Shown here one piece after another: positions 1-5,730 of a stretch of 6,934 nucleotides of DNA. How positions within the stretch are numbered: position 1 is the first letter of the stretch; each line of letters opens with the position of its first letter. The stretch is from JAEUKQ01 sp044227605 (GTDB taxonomy: Bacteria; Pseudomonadota; Alphaproteobacteria; JAEUKQ01), in the NCBI GenBank assembly GCA_044227605.1, contig JBGAWJ010000084.1, positions 1 to 6,934 on the forward strand, given 5' to 3'. Made by a program: the position numbers and the translations under genes. The notes under the pieces were generated by a model. It worked only from the letters and a program-made list of their open reading frames with translations, was not told where the DNA came from and ran no database searches.

Positions 1-624
1 CGGCTGACCAGTCGCAGCAAGCTTAGAACCTAAAATCCCGGCCGTTTGGCATCTCGGCACTGTTCCTGTGGCGGGTGCCTCTGGAAAAAGACACCGATAA
101 CAGGGGTGGGGATGGCCTAGATAGCCTTTCCAAGTGGTTATCTGCCCTTCAAAACGTAAAAGGGCGGCAGATAGCAAGGGTTTTTTCAAAAAGAAACAAA
201 CATCATGAACGAGATAACGGGTGGGGAAATTGTCACTGCCATCAATAATTAAATCGTAGGGTAAAAAAATGGGACGGATATTTGCTGCGGTGATCCGTTC
301 GGGATGAATATGAAGTTGGATGTCAGGGTTTAGGGAGCCAAGCGTTTGAGCGGCACTATAGGCCTTATTTTGTCCAATTCTTGCGGTGGTGTGGATAATT
401 TGACGTTGAAGGTTGGAGCGATCAACAACGTCATCATCCACCACCCCTAATTGGCCGATGCCAGCCGCTGCCAGATATAGCAGGACAGGGGAGCCAAGCC
501 CCCCGGCGCCGATGACCAAAACCTTCGCCCCTAGCAAACGTTGCTGGCCTTCTTCGCCGATTTCATCCAAAATAATTTGGCGCGAATAACGTTCTAGTTG
601 CTGGTCATTAAGGGGCGGGATCAT
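1..624 (-). CDS. moeB: MoeB/ThiF/HesA-family E1-like adenylyltransferase, C-terminus cut by window edge
   Basis: This family adenylates the C-terminal Gly-Gly of a ubiquitin-like sulfur carrier (MoaD for molybdopterin, ThiS for thiamine) in the cytoplasm. I translated 208 codons from the ATG at 624 to the window edge; an in-frame TAA lies two codons upstream, so no longer ATG start exists. Visible motifs are the nucleotide-binding GAGGLGSP (residues 39-46), the acidic stretch VVDDDVVD then SNLQRQ (about 61-75, including Asn71 and Arg74), Lys87, DGSDNFPTRY (128-137), the first zinc-ligand pair CYRC (175-178), and Cys192 in PRCQTAGILG, the family's conserved active-loop cysteine. The second CxxC pair and any rhodanese domain would lie off the left edge. 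It starts 52 nt after dut and is the last visible gene of the minus-strand cluster. No carrier protein gene is nearby, so MoeB and ThiF cannot be told apart; the symbol is the usual label for this position. The Shine-Dalgarno is weak (GGA about 11 nt upstream). Confidence 0.9.
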   Translation of the reverse strand, partial: MIPPLNDQQLERYSRQIILDEIGEEGQQRLLGAKVLVIGAGGLGSPVLLYLAAAGIGQLGVVDDDVVDRSNLQRQIIHTTARIGQNKAYSAAQTLGSLNPDIQLHIHPERITAANIRPIFLPYDLIIDGSDNFPTRYLVHDVCFFLKKPLLSAALLRFEGQITTWKGYLGHPHPCYRCLFPEAPATGTVPRCQTAGILGSKLAATGQP

Positions 625-676
625 ATGTTAAGTCATCCATCTTCGTGATAAGAGTGATTAAGGCTAAGGATGGAAA

Positions 677-1153
677 TTAGGTTTTCACCCGCGGATGCTG
701 CACGCCGGTTGAACCGAATCCACCGGTGCCCCGCTCCGTGTTAGTCAGTTCCTCGGCCTCTTGCCAAATAGCGCGCTGATAAACAGCGATGACCATTTGG
801 GCGATCCGCTGCCCTGGCTCAACTACAAATGGCTGTTCGCCGTGATTGATCAAAATGACACCAATCTCCCCACGGTAATCCGCATCGATTGTACCGGGGC
901 TGTTTAAGATGGTAACCCCGTGTTTCAACGCAAGCCCTGACCTTGGGCGTATTTGTGCCTCACAATCTGCGGGCAGGGCCACGGCAATACCGGTTGGGAC
1001 CAACGCCCTTTTGCCTGGCTGGATGGTGATAGGTTTATCGATGGCGGCACATAAATCCATTCCTGCACTTTGCCCGGTTGCTGCTTGCGGTAAAGCAAGA
1101 TGTTTGCCGTGGGGCAGCCGTTGGATGGTAATTTTAACTGTTGAGGGGGACAT
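677..1153 (-). CDS. dut: deoxyuridine 5'-triphosphate nucleotidohydrolase (dUTPase)
   Basis: Hydrolyses dUTP to dUMP and pyrophosphate. This keeps uracil out of DNA and supplies dUMP for thymidylate synthesis. The 158-residue protein is normal length for the homotrimeric family and has all five conserved motifs in order: SAGMDLCAA (29-37), RPRSGLALKHG (69-79), NSPGTIDADYRGEIGVILIN (84-103, with the catalytic-water aspartate probably Asp90 and the uracil-stacking Tyr93), GQRIAQMVI (114-122), and the glycine-rich C-terminal RGTGGFGSTG (141-150) that closes over the triphosphate. Eight residues follow motif five, a short ordinary tail. The ATG at 1153 gives the expected N-terminus; a weak GAG lies 9 nt upstream. 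It is 44 nt downstream of coaBC, a pairing also known from Escherichia coli (dfp-dut), and 52 nt upstream of the MoeB/ThiF gene. Cotranscription is inferred from spacing. Identification is secure. Confidence 0.98.
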   Translation of the reverse strand: MSPSTVKITIQRLPHGKHLALPQAATGQSAGMDLCAAIDKPITIQPGKRALVPTGIAVALPADCEAQIRPRSGLALKHGVTILNSPGTIDADYRGEIGVILINHGEQPFVVEPGQRIAQMVIAVYQRAIWQEAEELTNTERGTGGFGSTGVQHPRVKT

Positions 1154-1197
1154 TAAAGGATACTCGCTTAAAAGAATGAAAAAATTATTTTGCCCAA

Positions 1198-2412
1198 TTA
1201 ATCTTGGGAAGATTGAAAGAAAGCCACTATTTTTTCAACCAGTTTGTTGGCAACCTCTCGTTTGGTCATTTTGGGCCAGTCCTCCTGCTCCTGGTGGGTA
1301 ATAACTGTGACCGTATTATAAAGGCTATTAAAAACATATTCATCCTGATTAACCGGATTGGCAACGATCCAGTCACATTTTTTCTGCTGATGCTTAAGCC
1401 GCGCATTTTCCAACAGGTTTTCTGTTTCAGCAGCAAAGCCAATAACTAGCTTTGGTCTTTTATCTGGAGGTAAATTGGCAATGCTGGCTAATATATCCGG
1501 GTTCTTTATTAATTTTAAGGTTAAAGTATTTTCTGCAGGATTTTTCTTCATTTTTTGGGCGAAAGTTTCCTCTAAACGCCAATCTCCTACTGCAGCGGCG
1601 GCAACCACAATATCGACAGGTAAATTTTTATGGCACGCATCAAACATTTCCTGTGCTGTTTTTGTAATAGTTATAGGAATATAACTGGGGAAATATGAGA
1701 CACTTTTGCCTGCAATAATTAAGACTTTAGCCCCTGCATTTGACAAAGCTTCGGCAATAGCACAGCCTTGCCTTCCCGAAGAATAATTACTGATGAAGCG
1801 CACCGGATCAATGGCTTCATGGGTTGCCCCTGTCGTAACTAAGGCTTTTAATCCTGCCAAAGGTTTTGCTGAAAAATCCGGTGATAGCAGACTAAAAATT
1901 TTTTCAATAATTTGGTGTGGTTCCGCCATACGTCCTATGCCTTTTTCTCCGCACGCCAAATCACCACTGCCGGGCTCGGTGAAAAACACCCCTCGTTGCC
2001 TTAGGCGGGTGATATTTTCCTGGGTGGCGGGATGTTCCCACATTTTGATATTCATGGAAGGGGCCAGCAAGACCGGCTTATCGGTTGCGAGTAAAAGGGT
2101 GCTGGCCAAATCATTGGCCAAGCCGCAAGCAAGCTTTGCCATGATATCAGCCGTGGCGGGAGCCACCACAATTAAATCCGCTGACCGGCTTAATTGAATA
2201 TGCCCGAATTGCTCATCATCGGGCGAAAACAAATGAGAAAAAACTTTCTCCCCACTGATTGCAGTTAATGATAGGGGGGTAATAAACTGGCTGCCCGCTT
2301 CTGTTAAAACACACCGCACACCCATCCCATGTATTTGTTTCAATCGCCGGATCAGTTCCAAACTTTTATAAGCGGCAATCCCGCCACTGATAATCAGAAG
2401 AATTTGCTTCAT
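1198..2412 (-). CDS. coaBC: bifunctional phosphopantothenoylcysteine decarboxylase / phosphopantothenate-cysteine ligase
   Basis: Catalyses two steps of coenzyme A synthesis: CTP-dependent ligation of 4'-phosphopantothenate with cysteine (CoaB), then FMN-dependent decarboxylation to 4'-phosphopantetheine (CoaC). The product is 404 aa from the ATG at 2412, normal for the fusion. The N-terminal flavoprotein domain (about 1-180) shows SGGIAAYKS, the catalytic His71 before IQLSRSADL, APATADIMAK, the PSMNIKMW motif with Asn121, and Cys154 in GDLACGEKG on the flexible lid. The C-terminal ligase domain (about 185-404) shows IDPVRFISNYSSG, KMKKN with a lysine (287) matching the catalytic lysine of the E. 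coli enzyme, NPDILA, and GFAAETENLLENAR. Several ligase-loop positions differ from the common consensus (see findings). A TTG just before the ATG would give a 405-aa protein, but AGGG 9 nt before the ATG favours the ATG. It lies 21 nt after ubiB and 44 nt before dut. Confidence 0.97.
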   Translation of the reverse strand: MKQILLIISGGIAAYKSLELIRRLKQIHGMGVRCVLTEAGSQFITPLSLTAISGEKVFSHLFSPDDEQFGHIQLSRSADLIVVAPATADIMAKLACGLANDLASTLLLATDKPVLLAPSMNIKMWEHPATQENITRLRQRGVFFTEPGSGDLACGEKGIGRMAEPHQIIEKIFSLLSPDFSAKPLAGLKALVTTGATHEAIDPVRFISNYSSGRQGCAIAEALSNAGAKVLIIAGKSVSYFPSYIPITITKTAQEMFDACHKNLPVDIVVAAAAVGDWRLEETFAQKMKKNPAENTLTLKLIKNPDILASIANLPPDKRPKLVIGFAAETENLLENARLKHQQKKCDWIVANPVNQDEYVFNSLYNTVTVITHQEQEDWPKMTKREVANKLVEKIVAFFQSSQD

Positions 2413-2421
2413 CAAAAAACG

Positions 2422-2425
2422 CCCT
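2422..2425 (-). promoter_or_regulatory. Shine-Dalgarno of coaBC
   Basis: AGGG on the minus strand, in the 21-nt gap after ubiB, ends 9 nt before the ATG at 2412 and 6 nt before the in-frame TTG at 2415. The spacing and the codon itself favour the ATG, but both are possible and differ by one residue. Confidence 0.55.
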
Positions 2426-2433
2426 AATGTTAA

Positions 2434-4002
2434 TTACGGATGAAAAATAAACCACGCAGCCAATGCTAAAATGGCTGACCATAGCAGGGTGCTATTCAGC
2501 TGACGCAACCAACGATACCTGGTATTTGAATGGCATTGGGTAATGGCTGCCTGTTGTCGCCATAAATCAAGGCTTTGTTCTAATTTTGTCATTAAAACTG
2601 GTATTTTTTCTACCAATTTTATTCCTTGTTCTGCCATGTTGATCAGCCGCGCTTCCACGCCCCGGTTTTCCCGCATCCAATCGGTAATCATGGGCCGTAT
2701 TAAAACCCAAATATTCAAATTGGGGTTTAGGCTGCGACCGATGCCCTCCGCCATCAACATGTTTTTTTGCAACAGCAGTAATTGAGGTTGGACTTCCATG
2801 TGATAGGTTCTGGCCAGACGGAATAACTGGGTTAATAAATTGGCTAAGGAAATTTCATTCAAGGATAACCCAAAAATCGGCTCACCAATAGCGCGGCAGG
2901 ATTGCGCAAAATTTTCAAGTGACGTATCGGGGGGAATATAACCTGCATTCAGATGGACTTTAGCAACTTTTAGATAATCCCGTTCTAGAAAAGCCAACAG
3001 CATATCGACCAGGTAATATTGGCTTTTTTTATCTAAGCGCCCCATGATCCCGAAATCAACCGCCCCCATATGGCCGTTTAGGGTAACAAATAGGTTGCCA
3101 GGATGCTGGTCTCCATGAAAATAGCCGTCCCGAAATACCTGTTTGAAGAAAACTTCTGCGGCGTTTTGTAAAACAGCATCAATTTGGAATCCGGCTTTGA
3201 CGATAGCGTCTTTATCATCAATATTGCAGCCCCTTAGTCTTTCTTGCGTTAACACCCGTTGCGAGGTATAGCGCCAATCAACAACGGGTACCTTATAAGT
3301 GATATCCCCTTCAAAATTCTTGCCTAATTCAGCGGCGGCGGCGGCTTCCAGGCGTAAATCCATCTCCCGTTCCATCACCTCGGTAAAAGTTTTGGTAATG
3401 TCCAAAAGCTTTAAACGCCGTAATTTGGGTACCAGCCTGTTGAGTAATTGGGCAACCCAAGTAAAAAGGGTCATGTCTTGAAGGAAGGATTGCTCAATTC
3501 CCGGACGCAGGATTTTGACAGCTACTTCCTCAATGTTATTGGCCAAAGGCTTTTTCAGGCGGGCAAAATGGACTTGGGCGATGGATGCGGCCGATACCGG
3601 GGTGGGGTTAAAATCCACAAAAAAAGCCTCGAGTTCTTGGCCTAATTCTTGCTTGATGGTTTGCCTAACAATTTTATAAGGAAAAGGGTGCAAGCGGTCA
3701 CGCAACATCGCTAAGTCTGCTGCCATTTCCTCACCGATGAGGTCGGAACGGGTTGAAAGGGTTTGCCCAAATTTGATAAAAGCGGGCCCTAAATCCGTTA
3801 AAGCTTTTCGGAGACGCTCACCCCTGCGTTCATGCTTGTTGCCCTGGAACATCAAGGCTTGAAAAATCCTGCCGACCCACACCAGGAAAGCCAAGCGACC
3901 GCTGCCTCGAACCAAAATAAAAACAGGCTCTAATGCACCGTGGCGGGCCAATGTAAAAATAATAGATAAAAGTCTAAGAAGGTTGGGAATGGAATGACGC
4001 AA
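2434..4002 (-). CDS. ubiB: UbiB/ADCK3-family atypical kinase-like protein for ubiquinone biosynthesis, TTG start
   Basis: An atypical kinase/ATPase of the UbiB/COQ8 family, needed for ubiquinone synthesis at the inner membrane and thought to assist handling of lipid intermediates or assembly of the Ubi complex rather than a single chemical step. The protein has 522 residues. Visible motifs are the KxGQ motif as KFGQ (77-80), the Ala-rich replacement of the kinase glycine loop, SAASIAQVH (137-145), Lys163 in AVKILRPG, the ExD motif EMD (213-215), the catalytic-loop HGDQHPGN (296-303), and DFG (316-318). A hydrophobic segment near 504-520 is a C-terminal membrane helix, usual for this family. 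The start is TTG at 4002. No in-frame ATG lies between it and the upstream in-frame stop, and the N-terminus RHSIPNLLRLL then TLARHGAL matches the expected family start. It begins 4 nt after the ubiE stop, so it is probably translationally coupled. Confidence 0.96.
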   Translation of the reverse strand: MRHSIPNLLRLLSIIFTLARHGALEPVFILVRGSGRLAFLVWVGRIFQALMFQGNKHERRGERLRKALTDLGPAFIKFGQTLSTRSDLIGEEMAADLAMLRDRLHPFPYKIVRQTIKQELGQELEAFFVDFNPTPVSAASIAQVHFARLKKPLANNIEEVAVKILRPGIEQSFLQDMTLFTWVAQLLNRLVPKLRRLKLLDITKTFTEVMEREMDLRLEAAAAAELGKNFEGDITYKVPVVDWRYTSQRVLTQERLRGCNIDDKDAIVKAGFQIDAVLQNAAEVFFKQVFRDGYFHGDQHPGNLFVTLNGHMGAVDFGIMGRLDKKSQYYLVDMLLAFLERDYLKVAKVHLNAGYIPPDTSLENFAQSCRAIGEPIFGLSLNEISLANLLTQLFRLARTYHMEVQPQLLLLQKNMLMAEGIGRSLNPNLNIWVLIRPMITDWMRENRGVEARLINMAEQGIKLVEKIPVLMTKLEQSLDLWRQQAAITQCHSNTRYRWLRQLNSTLLWSAILALAAWFIFHP

Positions 4003-4006
4003 GATC

Positions 4007-4786
4007 TTACACCCGCCATGCTGTATGGATGGCTACAATCCCGCCTGTTAAACTGTGATATTCTACATATTTAAACCCGGCGTCTGATAATTGATCAACC
4101 AAATGTTCGGGGGAGGGGAATTTACGGATACTTTCTACTAAATACAGATAAGAATCCTGATCTTTTGCAACCAAACGGCCTAATTTAGGCAGCAGGTGAA
4201 AGGAGTAAAGGTCATATAAACGTTGCAGGAAAGGTAGGGCACTTGGGCTGAATTCCAAACAACAAAATCGTGAGCCAGGCTTTAATACGCGGTAGGCTTC
4301 TTTGAGTACAGAGGCGATATTGCCCATATTGCGTAAACCAAAGGCCACCGTGTATAAATCGATTGTTTGGGAGGCAATCGGCATATTTTCGGCATTAGCG
4401 TTAACCCACGAAATACCGGTGGTAATGCCCTGATCAAGCGCTTTTTTCTGTCCTATTTCCAACATGGCCGGGGTCAAATCAGCCACAATAACTTGGCCGC
4501 CCTTGGCTTGCATCGCGGGGATCCCGCCGCACGCTTTCACCAAGCGTAAGGCGATGTCACCGGTGCCACCTGCCACATCAAGGATTTGCTGATAGGGTTG
4601 GGGGTTGGCTACAGAAACCATCACATTCTTCCACAGGCGGTGGATGCCCAAGGACATAAGATCGTTCATCAAATCATATTTTATGGCCACCCGATTGAAA
4701 ACGTCCTTGACCATCGTTGTTTTACTGTCTTTATCCACCAGGCGATTGCCAAACCAAACCTGTTGTGTATCTTGGGGGTTATTCAT
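4007..4786 (-). CDS. ubiE: demethylmenaquinone/2-methoxy-6-polyprenyl-1,4-benzoquinol C-methyltransferase
   Basis: SAM-dependent C-methyltransferase of ubiquinone synthesis. It converts 2-polyprenyl-6-methoxy-1,4-benzoquinol to the methylated benzoquinol; the same family also methylates demethylmenaquinol. The 259-residue protein carries the first UbiE/COQ5 signature YDLMNDLMSLGIHRLWK (37-53), SAM motif I LDVAGGTGD (69-77), an acidic strand end VADL (101-104), NANAENMPI (129-137), YTVAFGLRN (145-153) and the second signature RVLKPGSRFCCLEFS (166-180). In that signature the usual PGG is PGS. A stretch of about ten residues after motif I (roughly 85-97, GGIPAMQAKGG) looks slightly longer than in many relatives. 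The ATG at 4786 is preceded by GAG with a 5-nt spacer. It is the first gene of the minus-strand cluster and diverges from mutM across 29 bp. Without menaquinone genes in view, ubiquinone synthesis is the likelier main role. Confidence 0.97.
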   Translation of the reverse strand: MNNPQDTQQVWFGNRLVDKDSKTTMVKDVFNRVAIKYDLMNDLMSLGIHRLWKNVMVSVANPQPYQQILDVAGGTGDIALRLVKACGGIPAMQAKGGQVIVADLTPAMLEIGQKKALDQGITTGISWVNANAENMPIASQTIDLYTVAFGLRNMGNIASVLKEAYRVLKPGSRFCCLEFSPSALPFLQRLYDLYSFHLLPKLGRLVAKDQDSYLYLVESIRKFPSPEHLVDQLSDAGFKYVEYHSLTGGIVAIHTAWRV

Positions 4787-4801
4787 TTTATCTCGTCATT
4801 A

Positions 4802-4806
4802 AAGGA
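4802..4806 (+). promoter_or_regulatory. Shine-Dalgarno of mutM
   Basis: AAGGA with a 9-nt spacer to the ATG at 4816. It supports that start over the longer reading frame open from 4717. An out-of-frame ATG at 4808 lies only 1 nt after this site, too close to be used with it. Confidence 0.6.
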
Positions 4807-4815
4807 TATGGGGAT

Positions 4816-5643
4816 ATGCCGGAATTGCCTGAAGTGGAAACAACGTGCCGGGGACTTGAAAAATACATGCAGGGGAAGGTTATCGGGCATGTATTTATAA
4901 GTCGCCCTGATTTACGTAAGCCAATGCCTGACAATCTAATCTCCCGGATTGAGGGTAAACACGTGGATGCAATCAAAAGACGGGCAAAGTATATCCTGAT
5001 ATTTTTGGAAGGACAATATATTCTGCTCATCCATTTGGGAATGTCGGGAAGGATTATACATTCAACTCTTGCAATATCCAAGGATAAACACGATCATTTC
5101 GGTTGGCAAATGGAGGGGGGTGATTGGTTCCATTTCCGCGATCCTCGCCGATTCGGGCTGGTTGATTTAATCGCTTCAAACCAAATGGCCAATTATCCCT
5201 TACTGAAAGAATTAGGGCCAGAGCCTTTGGATCCTGCTTTTGGGGCGCGTCAATTAGCCGAAGTTTTAAAGGGGCGGCAAACACCCATTAAAACGGTGTT
5301 GCTTAACCAGCATATTATTGCAGGGGTTGGCAACATATATGCTTGTGAAAGTTTATTTTATGCAGGTATCCTGCCATTCCGACCAGCTGCAAGTTTAAAT
5401 AAGAATGAAGTCACAAAATTATGGCAAATGATCCGGCGCACCCTGGAAAAAGCGATCCAAGCGGGCGGTTCATCGGTTAGGGATTATGTGCAACCGGACG
5501 GTGAATTGGGAACATTCCAGCAGCAATGGGCGGTGTATGGAAAAGAAAAACAAACCTGTCCAAACCGCGGGTGCAAGCGGCCCATCCAGCGGGAAAACCA
5601 AGCGGGGCGTTCCACTTTCTATTGCGCCCATTGTCAACAATAG
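4816..5643 (+). CDS. mutM: bifunctional DNA-formamidopyrimidine glycosylase / AP lyase (Fpg)
   Basis: Excises 8-oxoguanine and formamidopyrimidines from DNA and cleaves the abasic site by beta,delta-elimination. The frame is open upstream to 4717, but the start must be the ATG at 4816: removal of Met exposes Pro2, the Schiff-base nucleophile, followed by Glu3 in PELPEVET. This gives 275 residues, the usual length. Other motifs are the hairpin Lys58 (RRAKYI), HLGMSG (73-78), DPRRFG (109-114), the helix-two-turn-helix GVGNIYACE (170-178, Asn173 contacts DNA) and a C-terminal zinc finger with Cys248, Cys253, Cys270 and Cys273. The first cysteine pair is C-x4-C rather than C-x2-C, a variant I recall in other alphaproteobacterial Fpg proteins. 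The finger ends with GRSTFYCAHC. It is divergent from ubiE and 87 bp upstream of echA. It ends in TAG, whereas the other complete genes here end in TAA. Confidence 0.98.
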   Translation: MPELPEVETTCRGLEKYMQGKVIGHVFISRPDLRKPMPDNLISRIEGKHVDAIKRRAKYILIFLEGQYILLIHLGMSGRIIHSTLAISKDKHDHFGWQMEGGDWFHFRDPRRFGLVDLIASNQMANYPLLKELGPEPLDPAFGARQLAEVLKGRQTPIKTVLLNQHIIAGVGNIYACESLFYAGILPFRPAASLNKNEVTKLWQMIRRTLEKAIQAGGSSVRDYVQPDGELGTFQQQWAVYGKEKQTCPNRGCKRPIQRENQAGRSTFYCAHCQQ

Positions 5644-5648
5644 ACATA

Positions 5649-5677
5649 TTGATAAACGACCGTACATTCGTTACGCT
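5649..5677 (+). promoter_or_regulatory. candidate sigma70-type promoter for echA
   Basis: A -35 element TTGATA (5649-5654, five of six to TTGACA) is followed by a 17-bp spacer and TACGCT (5672-5677). The latter matches TATAAT at only three positions, but these are the three most conserved ones (first T, second A, last T). Predicted start of transcription is near 5684, giving a leader of about 47 nt for echA. This is a pattern match by eye in an 87-bp gap. Read-through from mutM is equally possible. Confidence 0.3.
5655..5672 (+). repeat. inverted repeat AACGA-N8-TCGTT, possible operator
   Basis: A perfect 5-bp inverted repeat separated by eight bases (AACGACCGTACATTCGTT) fills the spacer of the candidate echA promoter. 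Its position would suit a dimeric repressor. It overlaps a second, incompatible pairing (CGACCGTA with TACG and GTCG, 5657-5684), so it might instead reflect RNA folding. Short repeats of this size arise by chance, so confidence is low. Confidence 0.25.
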
Positions 5678-5719
5678 GCTGTCGATGATCAACCCTATCA
5701 AACAATGCCAACAAAATAT

Positions 5720-5724
5720 AAGGA
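5720..5724 (+). promoter_or_regulatory. Shine-Dalgarno of echA
   Basis: AAGGA with a 6-nt A-rich spacer before the ATG at 5731. It is the best ribosome binding site in the window and fixes the echA start. Confidence 0.7.
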
Positions 5725-5730
5725 AAATAA

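Noticed and set aside
636..674. Inverted repeat TCCATC/GATGGA flanking a 27-nt loop between dut and the MoeB/ThiF gene.
   Set aside because: A 6-bp stem with a long loop, no GC-rich core and no T-run does not support a terminator or riboswitch.
1154..1197. T-rich stretch after the coaBC stop (minus strand) as a terminator.
   Set aside because: There is a T-run but no GC-rich stem before it, and dut follows at once in the same direction.
909..1301. 130-codon plus-strand reading frame opposite dut and coaBC.
   Set aside because: It overlaps two certain genes, spans their intergenic gap, shows no recognisable motif, and looks like an antisense shadow.
1793..2197. 134-codon plus-strand reading frame opposite coaBC.
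   Set aside because: It lies wholly antisense to the conserved flavoprotein and linker region of CoaBC, and has no motif.
4731..4739. TTATCCACC, one mismatch from a DnaA box, plus TGTGGAAAA at 5751-5759, considered because this gene neighbourhood can lie near oriC.
   Set aside because: There are two isolated near-matches inside coding sequence, with no cluster and no AT-rich unwinding region, so an origin is not supported.
4763..4791. TTGTGT-N17-TTTTAT as a mutM promoter.
   Set aside because: It matches the -35 at only three positions and the -10 at four, which is too weak in AT-rich sequence to annotate.
4717..4815. 33-residue N-terminal extension of the mutM reading frame.
   Set aside because: It would bury the catalytic Pro2 that must be N-terminal after Met removal, it overlaps the ubiE 5' end, and AAGGA is well spaced for the ATG at 4816.
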